Notes under the pieces: generated by a model
Told to the model about the DNA's origin: nothing
Databases searched by the model: none
What the model saw: the letters and a program-made list of their open reading frames with translations, nothing else
Translations under genes and position numbers: made by a program
Assembly (NCBI RefSeq): GCF_050589705.1
Contig: NZ_JBNGOT010000004.1
Span: 364,975-428,974, forward strand
Reading direction: 5' to 3'
Source of the DNA: Sunxiuqinia rutila
GTDB lineage: Bacteria; Bacteroidota; Bacteroidia; Bacteroidales; Prolixibacteraceae
Length of the DNA stretch: 64,000 nucleotides
Shown here: one piece after another, positions 55,013 to 62,617 of the stretch
Numbering within the stretch: the stretch's first letter is position 1
Layout of the letters: each line of letters begins with the position of its first letter

Positions 55013-55711
55013 CTAAAGCAGCACCTCTCCCATTTCTTTTTTCACCTCTTCGGTAATAACCTGTCCGTCAAACAGGTTGACCACCCGGTGAGCAAATTCC
55101 GAATCGTGCAACGAGTGGGTAACCATCACAATGGTTGTTCCTTCCCGGTTCAATTCGGTAAGCAGGTTCATGACTTCCAGTCCGTTTTTCGAATCCAGGT
55201 TACCGGTAGGCTCATCCGCCAGAATCAGTTTTGGATTAGCCACTACAGCACGGGCAATGGCTACACGCTGCTGCTGACCGCCAGACAGCTGTTGCGGAAA
55301 GTGCTTACGCCGGTGACTGATTTTCATGCGCTCCAGCACTCGTTCAACCATGGCTTTGCGCTCGCTTGCTTTCAGCTTCAGGTAAATCAGAGGCAGTTCA
55401 ACGTTTTCATACACGTTCAACTCATCAATCAGGTTAAAACTTTGGAACACAAACCCGATGTTTCCTTTCCGAAGTTGGGTACGGTTACGCTCTTTCAGCT
55501 GGCCCACTTCCTGCCCATCGAAATAATACTGACCGTCCGACGGGTTGTCCAGCAGTCCTACGATATTCAGCAAAGTGGACTTTCCACATCCTGAAGGCCC
55601 CATAATGGCAACAAATTCCCCTTTTTTCACGTGCAGGTTGACTTGGTTCAGCGCACTGGTTTCAATTTCCTCAGTGCGAAAAATTTTGGTTAGATCTACT
55701 GTTTTTATCAT
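55013..55711 (-). CDS. ABC transporter ATP-binding protein (MacB/LolD type)
   Basis: 232 residues starting MIKTVDLTKIFRTEEIE at the ATG at 55711; the frame runs upstream through the heptad tract to a TTG but without similarity. Walker A GPSGCGKST, Q-loop FVFQSFNL, signature LSGGQQQRVAIARA, Walker B LILADEPTGNLDS and switch His in VTHS are all intact. This is the LolD/MacB/FtsE-type ATPase that powers FtsX permeases. It is the only ATPase gene near the four permeases, so it probably serves all of them. Confidence 0.95.
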   Translation of the reverse strand: MIKTVDLTKIFRTEEIETSALNQVNLHVKKGEFVAIMGPSGCGKSTLLNIVGLLDNPSDGQYYFDGQEVGQLKERNRTQLRKGNIGFVFQSFNLIDELNVYENVELPLIYLKLKASERKAMVERVLERMKISHRRKHFPQQLSGGQQQRVAIARAVVANPKLILADEPTGNLDSKNGLEVMNLLTELNREGTTIVMVTHSLHDSEFAHRVVNLFDGQVITEEVKKEMGEVLL

Positions 55712-55720
55712 AGTTGTAAT

Positions 55721-55748
55721 AGCATAGAGCAAAGGGCATGGGGCAAAG
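55721..55748. repeat. Degenerate heptad tract, ABC ATPase side
   Basis: Read on the minus strand this is CTTTGCC CCATGCC CTTTGCT CTATGCT: four heptads of the family seen at 1113-1175. It lies 10 bp upstream of the ATPase start codon and just downstream of the four-helix-bundle gene. It is inverted relative to the tract at 56219-56246. Confidence 0.75.
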
Positions 55749-55780
55749 AGCAAGAACACAATGCGCCCCAAACTATTTGC

Positions 55781-56143
55781 TCAGTTTTTTAAAATTGATT
55801 TTCTAAAATTTGTTATTTTCCTACTTAAAGAGTCTAAATCAGTTAAGACTTGATTCAATTGCTCTTCATCCATAAATTGACGTCTGAAAGCGACATATGC
55901 AATATTGGCTGTCTCAAAAACCGAACGTCGCGCCATATTCAAAAAGTTAGCAAAGTCCTTCGCGGAAAAAGAGCCCGAACCTTCAGCAATATTATTAGAA
56001 ATGCTCAAGGAGGCTGCTCTTAGTTGTTCTGCTACTCTATAACTTTTTGCATTTCCCATCTCCTCTGCCAAATCAAAAAGCTGATCATTCAATGTAATTG
56101 CCTCCTTCCAAATATCTAAATCCATAAATCTAAAATGTGCCAT
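55781..56143 (-). CDS. Four-helix bundle protein (S23/IVS family)
   Basis: 120 residues starting MAHFRFMDLDIWKEAI at the ATG at 56143; the frame reaches a TTG 27 bp upstream, judged unlikely. DLDIWKEAI, RVAEQLRAASLSISNNIAEGSG and the F-L-N-M-A-R-R-S-V-F-E segment are the family's signature. Proteins of this type were first found in 23S rRNA intervening sequences and also occur free-standing; diversity-generating retroelements use a related fold (Avd). No reverse transcriptase is present. It interrupts the otherwise compact hlyD-ATPase order and is bounded by inverted heptad tracts, so it looks inserted. Its function is unknown. Confidence 0.88.
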   Translation of the reverse strand: MAHFRFMDLDIWKEAITLNDQLFDLAEEMGNAKSYRVAEQLRAASLSISNNIAEGSGSFSAKDFANFLNMARRSVFETANIAYVAFRRQFMDEEQLNQVLTDLDSLSRKITNFRKSILKN

Positions 56144-56218
56144 AGTTAAAACTTTAAGTGTTTCATTCAATTTATGAATTTTAGTTTGATTCTCATTTGT
56201 TAAGCCAGCAACAGTCCC

Positions 56219-56246
56219 CTTTGCTCTTTGCCCTCAGCCCTTTCCT
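56219..56246. repeat. Degenerate heptad tract, HlyD side
   Basis: On the plus strand CTTTGCT CTTTGCC CTCAGCC CTTTCCT: four heptads of the 1113-1175 family. It overlaps the last bases of the hlyD stop codon and lies 76 bp before the four-helix-bundle ATG. Its orientation is opposite to the tract at 55721-55748. Confidence 0.75.
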
Positions 56247-57501
56247 ATTTAAAGACAATCTTATCGTTATCGCCAAACAGTTCATAGCTGGAGGTGATTA
56301 CTTTTTCACCGGGGGCAAGGCCTTCGAGCACCTCGTAATACTGCGGGTTTTGCTTCCCAATACGGATCGGACGCTTCACGGCTTCGGTTCCGGCTTCGTT
56401 CAACACAAAGACCCACTGTCCACCGGTGCTTTGAAAGAAGCCCCCACGAGGCAACAGCAGGGCTTTTTCTGATTGCCCCAGCTTCAGCTTGATGTGGTAA
56501 GTCTGGCCGGTGCGAATGTTATCCGGCTTATGACCTTCAAATACCAGATCAATTTCAAACTGCCCTTCCCGAACTTCGGGGTATACCTTTCGCACGTTCA
56601 GCTGGTAATCTTCGCCATTCCGGTCAAAGGCAGCCGCCAAATCGCGCCGTACCCGGTCAATGTAATGCTCGTCAATCCTGGCGTTAATCTTAAAGTTGGT
56701 TAAAATATGAACCAGTCCCAGCCGCTGCCCGCGAGAAATGGATTGCCCTATTTCGGCATCAAGCAAGCCAAGCTGCCCGTCAACCGGTGCTTTTACGTTC
56801 AGGTTTGCCAAACGCTCTTTGGCCATTTTCAAACTCAATCGCGTATTTTCCAGACTCTCATCCATGCTGATGCGCTGATTGGCCCGAAAGATCGAATCCT
56901 GAACCATCTTCTGATAAGTCAATCCCTGTTCTTTCTGCGCCAACTCATATTCTTCCTTCGCTTGAAGATACACTTCCCGGGCAACCAATTCTTCCTTAAA
57001 CAGGCGTTCGTGTTGGCTGAATTTTCGCTTAGCCTGAATAACTTTCAGGTCAATCTGGAGCTTTTGTTGTTTGTTTTGTATTTGCTGTTGCTCAATCTGA
57101 ATCTGGGTATTTCTCAGCTCGTTGGCATGGTAAGCAAGCTGCGACTCACTACTCATAATGGTGGTGTTCAGGTCCGTGTTTCTGAGCTTCAAAATAACGT
57201 CGCCTTTTTGCACCATCTCCCCCTCTTCAATATAGATTTCCTCCACTTTTCCTCCTTCTTCCACATCAAGATAAATGGTGCGAATGGGTTCAACCTGCCC
57301 AATAATGGTAATGTAATCATTAAACAGACCATCTTCAACGATGCTTACGGTGAGTTTGTCCTGCTCGGCCCGAAATACCGACTGGTGCTCTGTAAAGGCC
57401 AGTTGGTAGAGCATAAAGAAGAAAATAATAATCCCCCCTGCCATATAAAAGTGCTTCTTCTTAAGCCCTTTCTTCTTTTCTATAACCCGATCCATCGTCA
57501 T
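56245..57501 (-). CDS. HlyD/MacA-type periplasmic adaptor
   Basis: 418 residues. A single N-terminal membrane helix (HFYMAGGIIIFFFMLYQLAF) follows a basic cytoplasmic stretch. Then a barrel-sandwich half (GQVEPIRTIYLDVEEGGKVE), a long alpha-helical hairpin rich in Gln/Glu (about 110-230), the second lipoyl half (VKAPVDGQLGLLDAEIGQSI) and a C-terminal beta-barrel ending NDKIVFK. It links the inner-membrane permeases with the TolC-like protein encoded just upstream. The first ATG is used; a second lies two codons later. Confidence 0.92.
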   Translation of the reverse strand: MTMDRVIEKKKGLKKKHFYMAGGIIIFFFMLYQLAFTEHQSVFRAEQDKLTVSIVEDGLFNDYITIIGQVEPIRTIYLDVEEGGKVEEIYIEEGEMVQKGDVILKLRNTDLNTTIMSSESQLAYHANELRNTQIQIEQQQIQNKQQKLQIDLKVIQAKRKFSQHERLFKEELVAREVYLQAKEEYELAQKEQGLTYQKMVQDSIFRANQRISMDESLENTRLSLKMAKERLANLNVKAPVDGQLGLLDAEIGQSISRGQRLGLVHILTNFKINARIDEHYIDRVRRDLAAAFDRNGEDYQLNVRKVYPEVREGQFEIDLVFEGHKPDNIRTGQTYHIKLKLGQSEKALLLPRGGFFQSTGGQWVFVLNEAGTEAVKRPIRIGKQNPQYYEVLEGLAPGEKVITSSYELFGDNDKIVFK

Positions 57502-57561
57502 TGCTAAAAAATTTTAATTCAAATTCTACCGTTAACTCTCTTTTCTCCCTTCTCCTTCCAA

Positions 57562-58905
57562 TCATTGCTCCCAAAAACGAATCCCTTTGTAAAAGTCCAC
57601 TACCTTAAGCTTGATTTCCCATTGCAAGCGGGCCAGCAAACGTTGACTTTCTGACCCGGCCAGGCGGTTCTTTACGGCCTGCAGCTCAATGACATCAATC
57701 AGGCCTTCTTCGTACTTTCGATGAGCCACCTGGTAAGCCAGCTCATCGGCATCCACCTGTTTCCCGGTCTGGATGTATTCGTGAAAAAGCGCCTGCATCT
57801 CCCGACTATTATTCAGCAGTTCGTAGTACACCGTTTGCCTGTAATTTTCGAGCTGTGTACGCGCCTGATCCTCTGCCAAGCGGGCTTTCCGGAACTGACT
57901 ACGCACCTGATTCCGTGCAAAAATCGGAATAGAAATGGAAGCTCCAACATATTGGCTCCGGTTATTATTCAGTTGATCTCGAAACGAAATCGTGCGTCCA
58001 TCCGCATCCCGGTTGGTTTCGTAATAGCCCGTGTTGATGGAGGCATTGAGGTGAATGGAAGGAAAAAACTGCCCGCGGCTAATGGCAACCTCTTTAGCGG
58101 AAGCCTGCAATACGGCTTCGGCACTTTTTATAACAGGTGAATGTTTGACAAATGAAGTATAAAGCGAATCGGGAACAACCGCCGGATTAGCCCCAACAGC
58201 CGGTTCTCCGCATTCAAACCGGACCTGCTTAAAGCTTTCGCCAGGCAAATTCATGCCTTGAGCCAGCTTTAACTTCATTTCCTCCAATCTATTTTCTGCT
58301 TGTAAAAGATTCAGCTTCTCCTTTTCGTAAGTGGCTTGCATTTCGGCCAAATCCGTTTTGGCTTTCAAGCCCGTTTCGATCAATACTTCAGCTTTCTTCA
58401 AATTGTTCTCCGACAGGCGAAGCTGCTCCCGGGCAATTGACACCATGCCTTGGTAATAAATCACATCATAATAGGTCATCAAGATTGAAAAAGCCAAGTC
58501 ATCCTGATGATTCACTTTCTCCCATTTTGCAGCTTCCAATCTGAATTTTGAATAGGCAATCCGGTTTTGTTGAATGAATCCCTGAAAAACAGCCAGACTG
58601 GCTCCCAAACGGTTGGAATTATTGAAGAATTCGTTATTGACAATATCGTTGGTGTTTGGATCCACCGACCGGCCAAAGCTTAATCCGGCAGAGGAAGAAG
58701 CGGACAGCGATGGCAATAAATTGAACTTCGACTGGTTGGCATCGATTGTTGCCGCTTGCTCATTCAGGTCATAAACCTGTTGTGTCAGGTTGTGTTCCAA
58801 CGCATAATCGATGCACTTGGTCAGGCTCCAGCTTTCCTGCCCTGAGGCAAAGCCTGGCAGAAAAAGAAAGAAGCTTACCATTATTATTTTGAGAATATCT
58901 GTCAT
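57562..58905 (-). CDS. TolC-like outer-membrane efflux protein
   Basis: 447 residues starting MTDILKIIMVSFFLF at the ATG at 58905; the longer frame from 58959 would disrupt the signal peptide. Signal peptide ends near GFASGQ. Two OEP repeats follow: SLTKCIDYALEHNLTQQVYDL begins the first and SPVIKSAEAVLQASAKEVAIS the second, with long helices typical of the tunnel. It forms the outer-membrane exit duct for the tripartite system with the HlyD adaptor and the FtsX permeases. It is the first gene of the minus-strand transport operon and is divergent from the NtrC-type regulator. Confidence 0.92.
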   Translation of the reverse strand: MTDILKIIMVSFFLFLPGFASGQESWSLTKCIDYALEHNLTQQVYDLNEQAATIDANQSKFNLLPSLSASSSAGLSFGRSVDPNTNDIVNNEFFNNSNRLGASLAVFQGFIQQNRIAYSKFRLEAAKWEKVNHQDDLAFSILMTYYDVIYYQGMVSIAREQLRLSENNLKKAEVLIETGLKAKTDLAEMQATYEKEKLNLLQAENRLEEMKLKLAQGMNLPGESFKQVRFECGEPAVGANPAVVPDSLYTSFVKHSPVIKSAEAVLQASAKEVAISRGQFFPSIHLNASINTGYYETNRDADGRTISFRDQLNNNRSQYVGASISIPIFARNQVRSQFRKARLAEDQARTQLENYRQTVYYELLNNSREMQALFHEYIQTGKQVDADELAYQVAHRKYEEGLIDVIELQAVKNRLAGSESQRLLARLQWEIKLKVVDFYKGIRFWEQ

Positions 58906-59085
58906 ATCTTCATCGTTCAGCACCATCGGTTTAACCATTACAGTGCCAAAAACACACAAACCTAATTATCAACACACTACAAAAGCACCTCCATGAATAA
59001 TGTAAAATATATTGACATGTTTCTGTAAAATAATTTGACAGATCATTGCGCTTCCACCTTTCAAGCTCTAATTTTGATAAAAAAA

Positions 59086-60453
59086 ATGCCCACTGGAAAT
59101 ATCCTTATTGTTGATGATAACAAAAGTGTGCTCAGCGCCCTTGAAATCCTTCTTTCTTCGGAATACGATAAAGTAACATGCTTGTCGAATCCGAACCTGA
59201 TAACAAGCGAGCTGCGCAAAACGCCCTATCACCTCGTTTTACTGGACATGAACTTTAAAGCCGGGGTAAATACCGGCAATGAGGGCATCTTTTGGCTGCA
59301 ACAAATCAAGGAGAATCATCCGGAGATTTCAGTGGTACTCATCACGGCATACGGCGATGTGGAGCTGGCTGTAAAAGCACTGAAATCAGGAGCCACCGAC
59401 TTCATTCTAAAACCATGGGACAACACCAAGCTATTGGCAACCATTCGTTCAGCCATCCAGCTAAGCCTGTCGCGCGAAGAAGTCAAACACCTCAAATTGA
59501 AAGAGAAAGAACTGAAGCAAGCCATCAATCGTGAGGAGAAATTTATCATTGGCTCCTCACCCGAATTGATGCACGTGCTGAAAGTTGTGCGCAAGGTTGC
59601 GAAGACCGATACCAACATTCTGATTACAGGAGAAAATGGCACGGGCAAAGAGCTGATTGCACGGGAAATTCACCGCCTGTCAAACCGGAAGGAAGAAATG
59701 CTGGTCGGAGTGGACATGGGCGCTGTCAGCGAATCGCTGTTCGAAAGCGAGCTGTTTGGCCATGTCAAAGGCGCCTTTACCGATGCGCGCGAAAACCGGG
59801 CAGGCAAATTTGAAGTGGCCAACAAAGGCACGCTCTTTCTGGACGAAATTGGCAACCTTTCGTTTCACCTGCAAGCCAAGCTGCTGGCCGCCATCCAAAA
59901 CCGGGAAGTGACGCGCATCGGCTCCAACCAAACCATTCCAGTGGATATTCGCTTGGTTTGCGCCACCAACAAAAACCTGCCGGAACTGGTAGAGAAAGGG
60001 CTTTTCCGCGAAGACCTGCTTTACCGGATTAACACCATCCAAATCGAAGTTCCTCCCTTGCGCGAACGCGGAAGCGATATCCTGGTGTTGGCCGATTTCT
60101 TCCTGAAAAAATACGCTTACAAGTACGATAAAGCAGCCCTGAAACTGAACAACCAGGCCCAGGAAAAATTGCTAAAATACTACTGGCCCGGAAACATTCG
60201 GGAACTGGAACACAGCATTGAAAAAGCCGTTATTTTAAGTGAAAACAACATTCTGAAAGCTGACGATTTCTTTTTAAGGCCGGTTACCGGACACAAGACT
60301 GACCCGGACTGCCTCCGGCTGGAAGAAATGGAAAAGCGACTGATCCTTCTTGCGCTGGATAAAAATCCGGGGAATGTTACAGCTGCTGCGGAACAGCTGG
60401 GAATTACGCGACAAACGCTCTACAACAAAATGAAAAAATTTGAAATCGGATGA
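59086..60453 (+). CDS. NtrC-family sigma54-dependent response regulator
   Basis: 455 residues starting MPTGNILIVDDNKS at the ATG at 59086; the TTG at 59035 is less likely. Receiver domain with Asp10/Asp11, phosphoacceptor Asp54 (LLDMNF) and Lys (ILKPWD); AAA+ domain with Walker A (GENGTGKE), the sigma54-contact loop GAFTDA, and Walker B (GTLFLDEIGN); C-terminal Fis-type helix-turn-helix (VTAAAEQLGITRQTLYNKM). It activates sigma54 promoters after phosphorylation by the kinase that overlaps it by 4 bp. Its divergent position to the TolC-HlyD-permease operon suggests it controls that operon. Confidence 0.95.
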   Translation: MPTGNILIVDDNKSVLSALEILLSSEYDKVTCLSNPNLITSELRKTPYHLVLLDMNFKAGVNTGNEGIFWLQQIKENHPEISVVLITAYGDVELAVKALKSGATDFILKPWDNTKLLATIRSAIQLSLSREEVKHLKLKEKELKQAINREEKFIIGSSPELMHVLKVVRKVAKTDTNILITGENGTGKELIAREIHRLSNRKEEMLVGVDMGAVSESLFESELFGHVKGAFTDARENRAGKFEVANKGTLFLDEIGNLSFHLQAKLLAAIQNREVTRIGSNQTIPVDIRLVCATNKNLPELVEKGLFREDLLYRINTIQIEVPPLRERGSDILVLADFFLKKYAYKYDKAALKLNNQAQEKLLKYYWPGNIRELEHSIEKAVILSENNILKADDFFLRPVTGHKTDPDCLRLEEMEKRLILLALDKNPGNVTAAAEQLGITRQTLYNKMKKFEIG

Positions 60454-61805
60454 ACCAGTCATTTTTCATTAATCTCTTAAGCCGGATACTTTTGATTATC
60501 CTGGTAGCTATTGGCATTGGCTGGGCTGCCTTTGGCCTGCAACAGTGGCTATTAAGCGCTTTGCTAACCCTGCTATTAGCCGGTTTGGTCATCAACCTGC
60601 TTCACTACCAAAATCGCGTAAACGAACGCATCAACTACTTTTTTGAAGCCATCAAAAATGAGGACTCCAGCCTGGCATTTCCGACCCACAAAAACGATAA
60701 AATCATCCAGAAACTGAGCCAAAACCTAACCAAAGTCAACGAGCAAATTCAACGTATCAAAATACAGCACCATCAGCAGGAACAGTACTTTCGGGCATTG
60801 ATTGAGCATGTGGGTACCGGCATTTTGACCTATGATGAACGGGGCTTTGTGATTCATGCCAACAGTGCCGTGAGAAAGCTGCTGGGGCTCGAACAGTTCA
60901 CCCATTTAAAGCAGCTCACCAAGGTTGATGAACAGCTGGCCCAAACACTGCCTCAAGTTCAGCAAGTCGGACAAAAGCTGATCACCTTTAATGGCAAACA
61001 GGGGAAGGTGACGATTTCCATCAAGGCCAACTCGTTCAGAAACAATGACCAAGCACTGACCTTGCTGTCGGTACAGGATATTAACAACGAACTGGATGAA
61101 AAGGAACTGGACTCGTGGATGCGCCTGATCCGGGTGCTGACCCACGAAATCATGAACTCCATTGCCCCGGTTACCTCCTTGTCCGAAAGTTTAAGTCATT
61201 TTTTCCGAAAAAACGGGCACACCATTTCGCCTGAAGAGGTTGATGAGAAGATGATTAACACCACCATTCGCGGACTGGATGTGATTAAAGAACAAGGACG
61301 GGGCTTGATCACTTTTGTGGAATCGTACCGCAAACTGACACGTCTGCCAAAGCCAGATAAAAAACCCAATCGCGTTCTCAATCTGTTGGAGAAGATGGTA
61401 TTGCTGAACAAGGCCCAGCATCCGGAGTCGTCCATTCAATTCAAACTGAACGTGGAGTCGCCTGATTTGATGATCCATGCGGATGAAAAAATGATTTCAC
61501 AGGTCTTGCTCAACCTGATTAAAAATTCGCGCGAGGCCCTTGTTGAAACACCAAATGCATGCATTGAATTAATGGCCGGCCGGAACAAAAACGGCCAGGT
61601 AGAAGTGTGTGTTAAAGACAATGGACCGGGGATTCCCAACGAGCTGCTGGATGAAATTTTTGTACCTTTTTTCACTACCCGCGAAAACGGCAATGGCATT
61701 GGACTGAGCCTTTCACGCCAAATATTAAGGCTGCACAATGGCAGCCTTCGGGTTCGGTCGGTTCCCCATAAGGAAACCCTGTTTTGTATGCTTTTCAATG
61801 AATAG
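60450..61805 (+). CDS. NtrB-type sensor histidine kinase
   Basis: 451 residues; ATG overlaps the TGA of the response regulator (ATGA), indicating coupled translation. Two N-terminal membrane helices (about 8-30 and 33-50) with almost no periplasmic loop suggest sensing within the membrane or through a partner. A PAS-like domain follows (ALIEHVGTGILTYDERGFVI). The phosphoacceptor is His232 in LTHEIMNSIAPV. The HATPase shows LLNLIKNSREAL (N box), VKDNGPGIP (G1), FTTRENGNGIGLSLSRQI (G2). It should phosphorylate the NtrC-type partner. It ends 2 bp from the convergent PspC gene. Confidence 0.94.
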   Translation: MNQSFFINLLSRILLIILVAIGIGWAAFGLQQWLLSALLTLLLAGLVINLLHYQNRVNERINYFFEAIKNEDSSLAFPTHKNDKIIQKLSQNLTKVNEQIQRIKIQHHQQEQYFRALIEHVGTGILTYDERGFVIHANSAVRKLLGLEQFTHLKQLTKVDEQLAQTLPQVQQVGQKLITFNGKQGKVTISIKANSFRNNDQALTLLSVQDINNELDEKELDSWMRLIRVLTHEIMNSIAPVTSLSESLSHFFRKNGHTISPEEVDEKMINTTIRGLDVIKEQGRGLITFVESYRKLTRLPKPDKKPNRVLNLLEKMVLLNKAQHPESSIQFKLNVESPDLMIHADEKMISQVLLNLIKNSREALVETPNACIELMAGRNKNGQVEVCVKDNGPGIPNELLDEIFVPFFTTRENGNGIGLSLSRQILRLHNGSLRVRSVPHKETLFCMLFNE

Positions 61806-61807
61806 CG

Positions 61808-62002
61808 TCAGCTCGCCACTCCCGGTTCGGGAAGCACGATGGCCAGCACCAGGTAAGCAATCAGCATCAGGGGATTGAAGATGCAGAGCCCCACAAAGCC
61901 AATGCGCACAATAACCGGGTCAAGTTCCGGATTGAAATACTCGGATATGCCGGCACAAACTCCGGCCAGTTTCTTGTCGTTTGATTTCGTTAATCGTTTC
62001 AT
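61808..62002 (-). CDS. Small PspC-domain protein
   Basis: 64 residues starting MKRLTKSNDKKLAGVCAGIS at the ATG at 62002; an earlier in-frame ATG at 62026 overlaps the preceding gene. The PspC domain shows LAGVCAGISEYFNPELDPVIVRI and a hydrophobic helix (LMLIAYLVLAIVLP). These small membrane proteins occur in envelope-stress modules. It is 13 bp after the DUF4252 gene and likely co-transcribed with it and with the larger PspC gene further upstream. Confidence 0.88.
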   Translation of the reverse strand: MKRLTKSNDKKLAGVCAGISEYFNPELDPVIVRIGFVGLCIFNPLMLIAYLVLAIVLPEPGVAS

Positions 62003-62015
62003 GGTCTTTATGTTT

Positions 62016-62528
62016 TTAATTGTCATCAGATAAGTTCAAACCGATTTTGCGGATTCCTTCAACGTCTTCCACATCAAAATTGCCGAAGAAGGAAATCAGG
62101 AATTGCATGTCATCGTCCGACTCGTTGCGAATAAAAACGTGAAATTCAGAAGCTTTTCGCTTGTTGCCCAACATCCAAATTTCAGCATTGTTTTCATCAT
62201 CAACCTCCACAATTCGGTCGTAAGCTCCGGGCAACAAGCCCGTGGCTTTGCGTATAAATTCTGTTCCTGTCAACTGCCCTTTTTCAGGATTGTACGACAT
62301 GAAACGAATCTCATTCAGATCACCTTTTATGGTTTTGCCTTCTTCATCCAGATCAATATTGAAGGCATCAGTCATGCTTTTGTTGAAAGCAAAATAGGTC
62401 ACTCCCGGTTTATTCTGAAAAGTATCGAATAGCTTATCACACTTGCTTTGCGCCATTACCGTGGTGCTTGCCAGTAGCAGGCAAACAACAAAAAGAATTT
62501 GAATTGATCGAATATTCATGACTTTCAT
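62016..62528 (-). CDS. DUF4252 protein
   Basis: 170 residues with a signal peptide (ILFVVCLLLASTTVMAQ). The mature part begins SKCDKLFDTFQNKPGVTYF, then EIRFMSYNPEKG and an alternating acidic/hydrophobic pattern ending FFGNFDVEDVEGIRKIGLNL; this resembles the DUF4252 family of Bacteroidota. The function is unknown; homologues are often next to sigma factors or PspC genes. Two starts are possible (62528 and 62519); the first gives a slightly longer signal. Confidence 0.8.
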   Translation of the reverse strand: MKVMNIRSIQILFVVCLLLASTTVMAQSKCDKLFDTFQNKPGVTYFAFNKSMTDAFNIDLDEEGKTIKGDLNEIRFMSYNPEKGQLTGTEFIRKATGLLPGAYDRIVEVDDENNAEIWMLGNKRKASEFHVFIRNESDDDMQFLISFFGNFDVEDVEGIRKIGLNLSDDN

Positions 62529-62617
62529 TTTTAATCGGTATCCTTGCCGGTGCGGCCTCGAAAGCCTGCCACCGGAAAGTTTAGAAACACAAGGACACCA
62601 TGGGTTATTTAATGCTG

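Noticed and set aside
55010..55594. 194-codon plus-strand frame antisense to the ABC ATPase gene
   Set aside because: It is a shadow of the well-supported ATPase gene; no start context or domain.
55781..56143. Diversity-generating retroelement based on the Avd-like four-helix bundle protein
   Set aside because: No reverse transcriptase gene and no variable/template repeat pair was seen in the neighbourhood.
58933..58948. TTTGGCACTG on the minus strand upstream of the TolC-like gene as a sigma54 promoter for the NtrC-type regulator
   Set aside because: The -24 half (TTGGCAC) is good, but at the correct spacing the -12 half reads TGGT instead of TTGC. It is kept only as a weak possibility.
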